From Bacillus sp. MM2020_4 (lineage in GTDB: Bacteria; Bacillota; Bacilli; Bacillales; Cytobacillaceae), in the NCBI RefSeq assembly GCF_011250555.1, contig NZ_JAANMZ010000019.1:1-64000 (forward strand): 64,000 nucleotides of DNA. Reading direction: 5' to 3'. The notes beneath the pieces are model-generated. The model was given only the letters and a program-made list of their open reading frames with translations. It had not been told where the DNA came from and searched no databases. Positions 1-7,990 of this stretch are shown here, piece after piece. A program made the position numbers and the translations under genes. Each line of letters begins with the position of its first letter. Position 1 is the stretch's first letter.

Positions 1-20
1 AGATGTTGTATAAGAGACAG
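1..20. other. Probable Nextera transposase adapter remnant
   Basis: The first 20 bases read AGATGTTGTATAAGAGACAG. The Nextera/Tn5 mosaic end is AGATGTGTATAAGAGACAG, so this is the same sequence with one extra T. It sits at the very edge of the window and is followed directly by ordinary AT-rich Bacillus-like DNA. I infer untrimmed library adapter at a contig end rather than genomic sequence. Confidence 0.85.
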
Positions 21-96
21 GTTTAATATAGTAAAATAAAGTGAAATGATTAGAGTAATGGCATCATTCGAATTTATACAGTGTGGAGGATATAAG

Positions 97-1047
97 GTGA
101 CGTATCAATTAAATAACAGATTTAAAATGTTTACATTGAATTCAAATGAAACACTTGCGGCCGAGATGGCTGAGCTGTTAGGCTGCCGATTGGGAAAATG
201 CTCAGTTACCAAGTTTAGTGACGGTGAAATTCAAATTTATATTGAAGAAAGTGTTCGGGGCAGTGAGGTATTTGTTGTTCAATCCACTTCTTCCCCTGTT
301 AATGAAAATATGATGGAGCTTCTCATCATGATTGATTCCTTGAAAAGGGCTTCTGCGGGGGCGATAAATGTTGTTATCCCTTACTACGGGTATGGACGTC
401 AGGACCGAAAGGCTCGTTCGCGGGAACCGATTACGGCGAAGCTAGTCGCGAACCTTTTAGAAGCGGCAGGAGCAACTAGGGTATTAACAATGGACCTTCA
501 TACACCACAGCTTCAAGGATTCTTTGACATTCCAGTGGAACATCTTTTTGGCGTACCAATCCTTACACAGTATTATGAAAATAAAGGATTAGATAATATT
601 GTTGTTGTGGCACCGCATAATGGCAGTATCGGAAGAGCGAGAAAGATGGCCAAGCTATTACATGCTTCACTTGCTCTAATTGATAAAAGAACACTTGGAG
701 AAAATGAAGAAGAAACCATTAATGTCATTGGTAATGTGGAAGGAAAAAATGCCATCATCATTGATGATTTAATTGATACAGCTGAAACGATTACGTCAGC
801 CGCAAAAGCGGTTGCGGAAAACGGGGCAACTACAATCTATGCCGGCTGTACACATCCTGTCTTCACCGCACAAGCAATTGAAAAAATTGAAATGTCACCG
901 ATTAAGGAACTTGTCGTTATGAATACGATTGAGTTACCAGAAGAGAAAAAAATCCAAAAGATAAAAACGATATCTGTCGCTCCATTGCTAGTTGAGGCGA
1001 TCGATCGGATTCATAATGAGAAAGCTGTTAGTCCGTTATTTGAATAA
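97..1047 (+). CDS. Ribose-phosphate pyrophosphokinase paralogue (PRPP synthetase-like)
   Basis: The 316-residue product is the usual length for class I PRPP synthetase, which makes PRPP from ribose 5-phosphate and ATP. The GTG start at 97 is chosen because GGAGGA lies seven bases upstream and the protein then aligns from its first residues. The ATP-binding stretch [16 protein letters not shown] (about 101-116) and [14 protein letters not shown] (133-146) are intact. Three conserved sites differ from the canonical Bacillus enzyme. The usual SPDHGG segment reads APHNGS (172-177). The catalytic flexible loop DKRRPRPN reads DKRTLGEN (196-203), replacing the arginine corresponding to B. subtilis Arg199 by Thr. 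The ribose-phosphate loop DTAGT reads DTAET. There is no gcaD or ctc neighbour, so this is probably a second, specialised or altered copy rather than the housekeeping prs. Confidence 0.9.
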   Translation: MTYQLNNRFKMFTLNSNETLAAEMAELLGCRLGKCSVTKFSDGEIQIYIEESVRGSEVFVVQSTSSPVNENMMELLIMIDSLKRASAGAINVVIPYYGYGRQDRKARSREPITAKLVANLLEAAGATRVLTMDLHTPQLQGFFDIPVEHLFGVPILTQYYENKGLDNIVVVAPHNGSIGRARKMAKLLHASLALIDKRTLGENEEETINVIGNVEGKNAIIIDDLIDTAETITSAAKAVAENGATTIYAGCTHPVFTAQAIEKIEMSPIKELVVMNTIELPEEKKIQKIKTISVAPLLVEAIDRIHNEKAVSPLFE

Positions 1048-1050
1048 GTA

Positions 1051-1090
1051 AAAACACGGTATCCATTAATAGTGGATACCGTGTTTTTTA
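1051..1090 (+). terminator. Rho-independent terminator after the PRPP synthetase gene
   Basis: A perfect 15-bp stem (AAAACACGGTATCCA with TGGATACCGTGTTTT) has a 7-nt loop and runs into a T tract, starting four bases after the stop codon. Confidence 0.9.
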
Positions 1091-1140
1091 ATGTCACTTT
1101 TTTCAAAATGTGAATAATAATAAAAAGGGGGCTAAAAATA

Positions 1141-1587
1141 ATGAAAAAAGTGGTTAATTTTATCATGATAGTTGCGGTAACAGTTAGTTTAGTAGCTTGT
1201 AGTCAACAGCAAGAAGAAGTAAAAAAACCAAATACTTCAGAAAATACAACTAGTCCTGATAAGCCAAGTGTAAAAGAACCAAAGGATACGATGTACCATA
1301 ACGAAGTGTTTAAAGATGTTGTCGCAACAGAATCAGGGGAAAAAATCATTGTATCAGGCAAAGCGCAAGTATTTGAGGGAGTGTTTCAATATGCACTCTA
1401 TAATGGAGAAAAAGTACTTATCGAAAATAACTATCAAACAGATGGTGCGCCAGCATGGGGCGAATTTAAAATAACTTTTAATAAAGAGTTACTATCCACA
1501 AATGAAATCCATTTTGAACTATTTGTCTACTCTGCAAAAGATGGTTCGAAGGTTAATACGTTAGACATCCCTATTTTCGGTAAATAA
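1141..1587 (+). CDS. Lipoprotein with Gmad2-type (spore germination Ig-like) domain
   Basis: The 148-residue protein starts with a lipoprotein signal peptide ending in the lipobox LVAC (cysteine near residue 20). A Lys/Pro/Ser-rich linker of about 30 residues follows, then a beta-rich domain from about residue 50. The pattern GKAQVFEGVFQYALYNGE, with GAPAWGEFKITF further on, matches what I know of Gmad2, an immunoglobulin-like domain found with spore germination proteins. The protein is likely anchored outside the membrane. AAGGGGG about ten bases before the ATG serves as the ribosome binding site. It is a single gene between a terminator and an oppositely oriented pseudogene. The exact role is unknown; the Gmad2 match is from memory of the motif. 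Confidence 0.75.
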   Translation: MKKVVNFIMIVAVTVSLVACSQQQEEVKKPNTSENTTSPDKPSVKEPKDTMYHNEVFKDVVATESGEKIIVSGKAQVFEGVFQYALYNGEKVLIENNYQTDGAPAWGEFKITFNKELLSTNEIHFELFVYSAKDGSKVNTLDIPIFGK

Positions 1588-1662
1588 GAAATGAGGTTAA
1601 AATAATTTTCTTGGAGTATTAATTTGAGGATTATGAATATCTAACTTTCTACACATTTTACA

Positions 1663-2504
1663 TCACCTATTTTTCGGAAGCAAATGGTTATAAATATATC
1701 TGCCATAACCTATTGGATTACAATAGGTTTGTTTCCATTCATAGAGCATGCCTGCTAGCCGAAAGCTGTAACGTAAATCCTTGCAATTGCATTCAATAAA
1801 AACGGGCTGTCCATTTTCTTTAAGTCCAATATCAAAACCGACATCTGCAAGACCTTCTAGTTGATTTCCTAATGCAGTTGCCAGTTGTAAAGCGACCTCT
1901 TCCGTATTTTTTTTCACTTCTTCAGCATTTAAATTACTCTTTCCCAATTAATTCTTCAAAAAGAAAAACTGCCCCCCCGGCTGCCAAAGCTTGGCTTAAC
2001 AATTACGGAATTATAGCGATCCAGCATGTCAAAAATGGTGGTGGGATTTGCTTTTAGCGTGTCTGGAAGAAAAGGCTTTAGCTCAGGATCTTGCATAAGC
2101 AGCGTTGAAATGCGCAGCTTATCATAACGTGTCCATAAATTAAAAATAAATATTCCTTCTTCCAATAGTCTAGTAAGTTTTTGCTTTTGCGGTCCATTTT
2201 CCTTGAAATAGGTTCGATTATGAATAACTCTGGGTGTTGGAACACTTGTAATTCTGTACACATGATCCACATCCCGTACATAGGCATTGATCTTGTTCTG
2301 ACCAGGTTCAATATCCCGCATTCGAAAATAACAAGGAATCAGATCGTACTCTCTCCCTGCTTCTTCATAAAAAGACAATTCCTCATGTCCTGTTTGTCCA
2401 AAAGGAATACGTTGAAACATAAAATCATTAACCATAATGCCAATATACTGCTTAATTAGAATCTCCTCATTCCTATGATTAGTTTCTATTAAAGTATGTA
2501 ACAA
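1663..2504 (-). pseudogene. Broken YheC/YheD-type spore coat-associated ATP-grasp gene
   Basis: Two adjacent open segments on the minus strand belong to one ancestral gene. The upstream one (2504-1956) encodes the N-terminal region with GIMVND and an ATP-grasp start, VIVKPSFGSRGG. The downstream one (1947-1663) encodes the ATP-grasp C-terminal part with DVGFDIGLKENGQPVFIECN. The reading frame is lost at a run of seven C at 1972-1978. Beyond that the central lobe of roughly 60-80 residues normally present in the family appears to be missing, so a simple homopolymer sequencing error does not explain everything. Known members are spore coat-associated proteins of Bacillus. The clearest Shine-Dalgarno (GAGGAG) lies just upstream of an ATT codon well inside the open segment, so the original start is uncertain. 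The neighbouring glycosyltransferase is also damaged. Confidence 0.75.
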
Positions 2505-2612
2505 CCATGGTCAAGGTTCTGAAGAACCGTCCCCTGCCTCACTTGTCCACACCTTATTACGTTGAACCGAGTAAGCTAGTATATAATTTGGTTTTTGGAA
2601 AGGAGTGGCAAG

Positions 2613-4126
2613 GTGAGACAGAAGGGAAAAGTGGCGATAATTACCCCGGGGGCGTTTCCTATTCCGGGTGTTAAATCCAGTTCGGTTGAGAGGGTTGTTT
2701 TGAAGGTGACAGAACTTCTTCAAGAAGAGATAGATTTTTATATATTAGGAAAAAAGACAATAAAACAACCTTTTTATGAAAAAAAAGGCTCCATCACCTT
2801 CCATCGGTATCACTTTCAGTACAAAACCTATATCCAACAAATAATTAAACAGCTGCAAGAGATTAAGCCAGATATCATTCAAATTGAAAATCGTCCCCGA
2901 TTTGTAAAAATGGTTCGTTTAGCAATGCCAAAGGTGAAAATCATTTTGGTCATGCAGTCTACCCGATTTATGTCACGTCCGCATATTGGGACAATGGAAT
3001 TGAAAGCCTGTTTCGAGGCGTCAGATGCGATTGTGGTCAACAGTCATTTTTTAAAGGAATATATTCTAAAGGAAACACTATGTTCAGCATCGAAGATCGA
3101 GGTAAACCATTTAGGGGTAGATGTTGAGCAATTTCAATCCAAATGGCAGGGAGAACAGAAAGCGACAGTGGTAAGGTTAAAAAGAGAATGGCAGGTAACG
3201 GACAAGAAGATTCTCCTTTATATGGGCCGATTGATTGAAATCAAGGGGGTTCATCATATTCTTGAGGCAATGCCAGAACTTATTAAAAATGACCCATCAA
3301 TTGTCCTATTTATTGCAGGAATTACTCTAACGACTACACCCGAATACACGGCATACGAAAGACGTTTACAAAAACTGGCTGAGAAAATGAAAGAACACGT
3401 CATTTTCACCCCCTTTGTCCCCCACGAGCAGATCCAACACTGGTATCAACTCGCAGATTTATTAGTTGTCCCCTCGGAGGCAGAGCCATTTGGACTTGTG
3501 AATGTAGAGGCTATGGCAACTGGTACTCCTGTTATTGCTACAAACTCCGGTGGAATTCCGGAAATTATCGACCATGGAAAAACGGGAATCCTCATCAATC
3601 CTGATCAGGTTCGTGAAGAATTAATCTCACAGATTAGCATCACGAACATGTATTTTCATTCATATCAACTACCGGTTTGTATCATAAGATGCGGAAATTT
3701 ATTTGGGGAGGGAGATTTGAATTTTTCTAGAATCATCCCATATACCATTCAATCGGTTTTACAAAATAAAGCACCGGAAATCCGCAGTGATGGCACCACT
3801 GTACGTGACTTTTTTTACATTGGGGATGCCGTGGAAGCGCATTTACTAGCGGCAGAAAAACTGGAAAGCGGGCAGCTAGCGGGGGAAGCATTTAATTTTG
3901 GTTACGAAAAACCGCAAACGATTATGAAAGTGGTTGAGCGGATATTAAATATAATGAACAGTATTTACAGCCGATCATTCAAAATCAGGCAAGGCATGAA
4001 AGCAAACAACAGTATCTTTCTGCTAAAAAAGCAAAGGAGTTACTAGGCTGGTACCCGGCCTATGATTTTGATTCCGGTTTAGAAAGAACGATTATTTGGT
4101 ATCGAAAGTACTTTTCGATCCTCTAG
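2613..4126 (+). pseudogene. Chimeric GT4 glycosyltransferase / NDP-sugar epimerase, frameshifted
   Basis: The GTG at 2613 (AAAGGAG upstream) opens a CotSA/YtcC-like GT4 glycosyltransferase with the donor-site signature [20 protein letters not shown] near residues 285-304. At about 3620-3650 the frame passes without a stop into the C-terminal half of an extended SDR sugar epimerase or dehydratase ([18 protein letters not shown], then [17 protein letters not shown]). The glycosyltransferase has lost its last 50 or so residues and the SDR its NAD-binding N-terminal half, as expected of one internal deletion joining two neighbouring genes. The open frame ends at 4046. The genuine SDR C terminus ([19 protein letters not shown]) continues in another frame to a stop at 4124-4126, so there is also a frameshift near 3955-3975. 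With the neighbouring YheC remnant this looks like a decaying spore surface polysaccharide locus. Confidence 0.8.
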
Positions 4127-4136
4127 GTAAGAATAT

Positions 4137-4179
4137 ACCATTCAAAGGACGGTGAGACTCTTACCGTCTTTTGAATGGT
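4137..4179. repeat. 17-bp inverted repeat, terminator-like
   Basis: ACCATTCAAAGGACGGT pairs along its full length (one G-U pair) with ACCGTCTTTTGAATGGT across a 9-nt loop. It lies eleven bases after the frameshift-corrected stop of the glycosyltransferase/epimerase chimera. No T tract follows, so it may be a weak terminator or another structured element. Confidence 0.7.
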
Positions 4180-4227
4180 AGTACAGTGTAGGATAAAAAC
4201 ACCAAGGAAAAAAAAGTAAAAAAACCA

Positions 4228-4254
4228 TTTACAAACCGACTGCCGGTTTGTAAA
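4228..4254. promoter_or_regulatory. TetR-type palindromic operator upstream of the VC0807-family gene
   Basis: An 11-bp perfect inverted repeat, TTTACAAACCG and CGGTTTGTAAA, flanks the spacer ACTGC. The core recurs almost identically at 5605-5625. The two copies bracket the membrane protein and the TetR gene, so this is the likely operator of the TetR protein encoded at 4977. Confidence 0.8.
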
Positions 4255-4297
4255 ATAAAGATACGAATTAAAGAAAATAAAAAGAGGTGTAGCGAGC

Positions 4298-4942
4298 GTG
4301 AAAGTTTCTTCTAAAAGAAAAGTAATTCAAATGATTGTTTTTAGTTTGGTGATTAATGGTGCCCTTCCTGTTGTAGTGTATAACCTGTTGACAAATTACT
4401 ATTCAAGCTTTGTTTCGTTGTTGGTCGCAACATTGATTCCATTAGCTGATAACCTATATCATGTTATAAAATATAAAAAAGCGGATGCATTTGGATTATT
4501 CATGCTTTCCGGCTTCCTATTAAGTTTATTGGCATTTGTGCTAGGTGGAAACGAACGACTCATTTTATTAAGGGAATCAATGGTTACTGGATTATTAGGC
4601 CTAATTTTCATTGCCTCACTGTTTTTTTCTAAACCGCTGATTTATCATTTTGCAATTAAATTTAGCGCGAAGGATGCTTCTGAACAAAAGAGTAAGTTCA
4701 AGAAAAATTGGGAAATTCCCTATTTCCGTACTGTCCTAAGAATTATGACTGCCATTTGGGGAATTGCTCTATTGGGAGAGGCAATCGTAAAAATCATCCT
4801 AGTTTATGAATTATCTATTTCCACCTTTTTAGCGGTCTCACAACTTATTTTTTACAGTGTAATAGGAGCAGCTATTCTTTTTACCATTGTTTATCGCCGG
4901 TACGCAAAAGTGCGCTTAGATCACCTAACACATATTCAATAA
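4298..4942 (+). CDS. VC0807-family membrane protein
   Basis: The 214-residue protein has about six hydrophobic segments (roughly 10-30, 33-52, 62-82, 90-110, 148-168 and 178-198). The pattern ISLVINGALPVVVYNLL-like start and PLADNLYHVIKYKK resembles the VC0807 family of small membrane proteins of unknown function; the assignment is from memory. It starts with GTG at 4298 behind AGAGGTG. It is the first gene after a palindromic operator and is followed 34 bp later by a TetR gene, so it is probably repressed by that TetR and could be an efflux or membrane-stress function. No transport motif is visible. Confidence 0.65.
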   Translation: MKVSSKRKVIQMIVFSLVINGALPVVVYNLLTNYYSSFVSLLVATLIPLADNLYHVIKYKKADAFGLFMLSGFLLSLLAFVLGGNERLILLRESMVTGLLGLIFIASLFFSKPLIYHFAIKFSAKDASEQKSKFKKNWEIPYFRTVLRIMTAIWGIALLGEAIVKIILVYELSISTFLAVSQLIFYSVIGAAILFTIVYRRYAKVRLDHLTHIQ

Positions 4943-4976
4943 TCCAACTACTAGATTAGGTAAGGGAGGAAATAAA

Positions 4977-5576
4977 ATGAATCATTCAACAATCTACAAT
5001 AATCAGAGCTTCCAACATATATTATCGATCACAGAAGAAATCATCCTCGAAAAGGGCTGTCGGAATACAACATTAAAAGACATTATTGAAAGGTCAGGTT
5101 TGTCAAAAGGGGCCATTTATCATTATGTCGAAAGTAAAGATGAATTATTTGGACTTATCCTTCAATCAAAAATTGAAGAAATGAATGAAAAATTTCATAT
5201 GAATATTATTCGTTCCATTAAGGAAGGATCCTCTAACCAAGGAGGTTTCAGCACGGTCGGTCAATTCTTTTCTTCAAGGCAGAATGCAAATGATATCGGG
5301 AATTTAATTCTTATCTATTTGTTAAGTCAGGATAATGAGAAGGTCAAAAAAATCCTAAATAATATTTATAAGTATAGTAAAGACACGGGTGCGAAATGGA
5401 TAAAAATGGGCCAGGATAATGGGGTGATTCCAGCGAATATTGACGCCGAAAAAATGTCAAGCTTATTGATGACGTTTTCATACGGTTTAAGGGTCACGCA
5501 AATTTTATCCACTAACGAGAAGGACCATGTGGAGCCGAGTGAAATATTTAAGGTCATCATTAAGACATTAACATAA
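4977..5576 (+). CDS. TetR/AcrR family transcriptional repressor
   Basis: This 199-residue protein has an N-terminal helix-turn-helix at about residues 12-58. It follows the TetR pattern ILEKGCRNTTLKDIIERSGLSKGAIYHYVESKDELF. The remaining 140 residues would form the ligand and dimerisation domain and carry no recognisable ligand signature. GGGAGG lies at the right distance before the ATG. Its gene sits between a membrane protein gene and a GNAT gene, and matching palindromes lie before each of those genes, which suggests it controls both and itself. Confidence 0.88.
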   Translation: MNHSTIYNNQSFQHILSITEEIILEKGCRNTTLKDIIERSGLSKGAIYHYVESKDELFGLILQSKIEEMNEKFHMNIIRSIKEGSSNQGGFSTVGQFFSSRQNANDIGNLILIYLLSQDNEKVKKILNNIYKYSKDTGAKWIKMGQDNGVIPANIDAEKMSSLLMTFSYGLRVTQILSTNEKDHVEPSEIFKVIIKTLT

Positions 5577-5604
5577 TTCCCTCGCTGGGAATTTAAAAAA
5601 ATGA

Positions 5605-5625
5605 ACATACCGGCAGTCGGTTTGT
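5605..5625. promoter_or_regulatory. Second copy of the TetR operator, before the GNAT gene
   Basis: ACATACCG-GCAGT-CGGTTTGT is the reverse complement of the 4231-4251 core with a single changed half-site base. It ends 15 bp before the GNAT start codon and overlaps the expected promoter or leader of that gene. Confidence 0.75.
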
Positions 5626-5640
5626 TTGAGAGGTGCTGTA

Positions 5641-6165
5641 ATGGAAATTCATGCGATTGGACTTATTAAATTAAAAGCAGTAACTCAATTATATACTGAT
5701 ATAACTGCTGATTTAAGGAGAAAAGGGATAAAGCAGTGGGATCGACTATATCCCAATCGATTTATCATAAAGACAGATATTAAAAATGGCCATCTATTTG
5801 GTTTATCAGCAGACAAAAAAATATTAGGTGCGGTCGTAGTTGATACAAATGAAAGCAAAAAATATCAGGAACTTAAATGGGAGGATGAAGATGGGAGACC
5901 ATTATTGATTCATCGATTAGCTGTACATCCAGATTATCAAGGAAAAGGTTATGGAAAGCAGCTGCTTCAATTTGCAGAAGATTATGCCCATAGAAATGGG
6001 TATTCAAGCATTCGTCTGGATGTATTTAGTTTAAATTCCGGTGCAGTGAAAATGTACGAACGGGCCGGTTATCAAGAAAGGGGAATGATTCGTTTTCCAT
6101 TCCGGGCAGCCCCATATTTATGTTTTGAAAAAATAATTGCAGGGAGTTTAAAAAATGATAAATGA
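5641..6165 (+). CDS. GNAT family N-acetyltransferase
   Basis: The 174-residue product is a single-domain GNAT acetyltransferase that would transfer an acetyl group from acetyl-CoA to an amine. The acetyl-CoA loop VHPDYQGKGYGKQLLQFAEDYA (motif A) lies at about residues 98-119. Motif B, the pattern LDVFSLNSGAVKMYERAGYQ, is at about 128-147. The ATG at 5641 is preferred because GAGAGGTG precedes it. The gene begins directly after the second TetR operator and overlaps the next gene by 11 bp, so the two are translated together. The substrate is unknown. Confidence 0.8.
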   Translation: MEIHAIGLIKLKAVTQLYTDITADLRRKGIKQWDRLYPNRFIIKTDIKNGHLFGLSADKKILGAVVVDTNESKKYQELKWEDEDGRPLLIHRLAVHPDYQGKGYGKQLLQFAEDYAHRNGYSSIRLDVFSLNSGAVKMYERAGYQERGMIRFPFRAAPYLCFEKIIAGSLKNDK

Positions 6166-6820
6166 CAAAAATAGAAAGTTTACTATAAGATTGATGTATT
6201 CAATTATTGGAGTATTTACCATTTATATTTTCATAATGTTTTTGCTAAATGGAGTAGAGCACGCCCCGATGGTGAAAGGGAAAATGGCGGATCACGATTT
6301 CTCTGTGACAAGGTGGAAGTGGTTTTTCTACCCGCATATTTTATTAGGTACGATCTCACTTGCAATTGGTCCGTTTCAGCTAACAAGGAAAAGTCAACAG
6401 AACCCAAGGCTTCATAAAATGCTGGGAAAAATTTATGCAGTAGCCATTTTTATAAATATTCTAATGGTTCCATATCTCTCTTTTTGGGCTACGGGCGGGA
6501 ATGGAACGATGATTGCTTTTCTTGTCCTAAATGTCTTTTGGTTATGGACCACTTCAATGGGGGTGATAAGGGCGACCCAAAGAAAAATAAAGGCGCATAT
6601 GGAATGGATTCTCCGAAGTTATGCAATTACCTGGGTTTTTGTTACGTTTCGGATCGTTGTCATCCCATTTTCATTATTTTTAGACAGCTCGTTTGCATTT
6701 CCTATTGCTGTCTATCTTGGAATGGCAATCAACCTGTTATTTGTTGAATGGCGGAATTGGAGAAACAAAAAATATACCAAAGTACATGTACGCACAGTTC
6801 CAAAATCAATCGTTGAGTGA
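6155..6820 (+). CDS. DUF2306-type membrane protein
   Basis: The 221-residue protein has about six transmembrane segments. It shows the pattern PHILLGTISLAIGPFQLTRKSQQNPRLHKMLGKIYA (about 66-101), which I associate with the DUF2306 family of cytochrome-like membrane proteins with conserved histidines (H67, H94). H148 follows in IKAHMEWILRSYA. It overlaps the GNAT gene by 11 bp and has GCAGGGAG as its ribosome binding site. It is probably the last gene of the TetR-controlled unit. Function is unknown. Confidence 0.7.
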   Translation: MINDKNRKFTIRLMYSIIGVFTIYIFIMFLLNGVEHAPMVKGKMADHDFSVTRWKWFFYPHILLGTISLAIGPFQLTRKSQQNPRLHKMLGKIYAVAIFINILMVPYLSFWATGGNGTMIAFLVLNVFWLWTTSMGVIRATQRKIKAHMEWILRSYAITWVFVTFRIVVIPFSLFLDSSFAFPIAVYLGMAINLLFVEWRNWRNKKYTKVHVRTVPKSIVE

Positions 6821-6855
6821 ATTTTTGCAGGATTATGGAAAATTCGTTCGGAAAG

Positions 6856-6897
6856 CAACAAAAGCAGCAGAAATTCAATTCCGCTGCTTTTGGTTGT
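6856..6897. terminator. Probable terminator hairpin between convergent genes
   Basis: CAACAAAAGCAGC pairs with GCTGCTTTTGGTTG with one bulge. It lies between the DUF2306 gene and the convergent double-GNAT gene and probably serves the plus-strand unit. Confidence 0.6.
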
Positions 6898-6932
6898 ATA
6901 GGTTGATTTATTCGTAAGATATACAATTTGAA

Positions 6933-7757
6933 CTAATCTAAATATAAATAATAGTCCTGTGAATGATAGCTTCTAAAGCCGCATGATTCATAGAGCTTTA
7001 AGGCATGAGCATTTTTTGCCTCAACCTCCAGAAATATGGGGAGTCCTTTTTGATGCTCCATCATTATCACTTTTGATAAGGCCCTTCTCCCAATCCCTTT
7101 TCCCTGCAGTTCGGGAAAAACGGCGAATCCATAAATCCACGCTTCACCATTTAATTCAGAAACGCGCATTTTTCCAGCTGATTTTCCAGCCACTTCAATT
7201 ATTAGCCTTTGGTCACTGCTGTTTTCAATTACCTGTTCAAATCCATGTGCTTCATTTTCATAAAATCCAAAGCACATGACATCTAGTTTTATTTCTGTTT
7301 CCCTATCCTCTTTTGAAAAAGACGATCTTAGGAAAACGGATGAATCCTCAGGTAATTGAGTTTCCTGCCACTTCATTTGATATTCTGCAATGGAAAATGT
7401 ACACGGAATGGTATTTAGTAACTCTTTTGCAGTGTGAGAGCTTGTTGGGGCATTTAACAAGATTGTTTTATACTTTTGTTTCTTCGCTTCATCGATGCCC
7501 ATTCTCAGTAAACTCGAAAATATTCCTCTCCGCCGGTAACTTGGGTGGACCATACCGCATAGTTCCACCTTATTTCCAAAACCATAGCTCCCCAGAAAGC
7601 CTACAAGCTTGCCGTCTTCATAATGAAAGAAGTCTTCCTTTCTATTATTACCGCGGTTTTCAAGCATTTCGAAATTCAGCTTTAACTGAAATCCACCTTC
7701 TTGCTCACAATCTTTCTGTAATGCCTTGATATCAACTAATTGTTTCTCGGTTAACAT
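6933..7757 (-). CDS. Acetyltransferase with two GNAT domains
   Basis: The 274-residue protein carries two GNAT folds. The N-terminal one has the acetyl-CoA loop VHPSYRRRGIFSSLL near residues 72-86. The C-terminal one has the pattern VFPELQGKGIGRRALSKVIM near 212-231, followed by LEVEAKNAHALKLYESCGFR. The second copy is the more canonical; the first may be structural. The ATG at 7757 is chosen because AGGAGG lies six bases upstream. The gene is single and convergent to the TetR unit. No substrate can be inferred. Confidence 0.8.
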   Translation of the reverse strand: MLTEKQLVDIKALQKDCEQEGGFQLKLNFEMLENRGNNRKEDFFHYEDGKLVGFLGSYGFGNKVELCGMVHPSYRRRGIFSSLLRMGIDEAKKQKYKTILLNAPTSSHTAKELLNTIPCTFSIAEYQMKWQETQLPEDSSVFLRSSFSKEDRETEIKLDVMCFGFYENEAHGFEQVIENSSDQRLIIEVAGKSAGKMRVSELNGEAWIYGFAVFPELQGKGIGRRALSKVIMMEHQKGLPIFLEVEAKNAHALKLYESCGFRSYHSQDYYLYLD

Positions 7758-7899
7758 TCTTTTCCTCCTATTCAATGCCTTTTATAGTATTCTTTTTTAT
7801 ACATCGTCATTCCTTCCTTGGTCTCAAGGATTTTCTACTTTCTTACAAGAAATTTAGGAATATAACATATAATAGGGGGGATTTAAAAAGGAGATCTGC

Positions 7900-7986
7900 T
7901 TGAAAAGTCTGAAAAAAAGTGTTAAGTTCAAAGCTAAAAACCAGCAAATAGTCCACCCCTTTAAAAAGATGAAGAAAATAAGGTGA
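7900..7986 (+). CDS. Predicted 28-residue basic leader peptide before selO
   Basis: A TTG at 7900 is preceded by AAAGGAG at ideal spacing and opens 28 codons ending in TGA at 7984-7986, four bases before the selO start codon. The product is extremely basic (eleven Lys/Arg) and begins [16 protein letters not shown]. The end of this small frame overlaps the AAGGTGAT ribosome binding site of selO, which would couple the two genes. Translation is unproven and the small size makes chance possible. Confidence 0.45.
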   Translation: MKSLKKSVKFKAKNQQIVHPFKKMKKIR

Positions 7987-7990
7987 TACA

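Noticed and set aside
7313-7729. 138-codon open frame antisense to the double GNAT gene
   Set aside because: The minus strand encodes a clear two-domain acetyltransferase with a good start; this frame has neither motif nor ribosome binding site.
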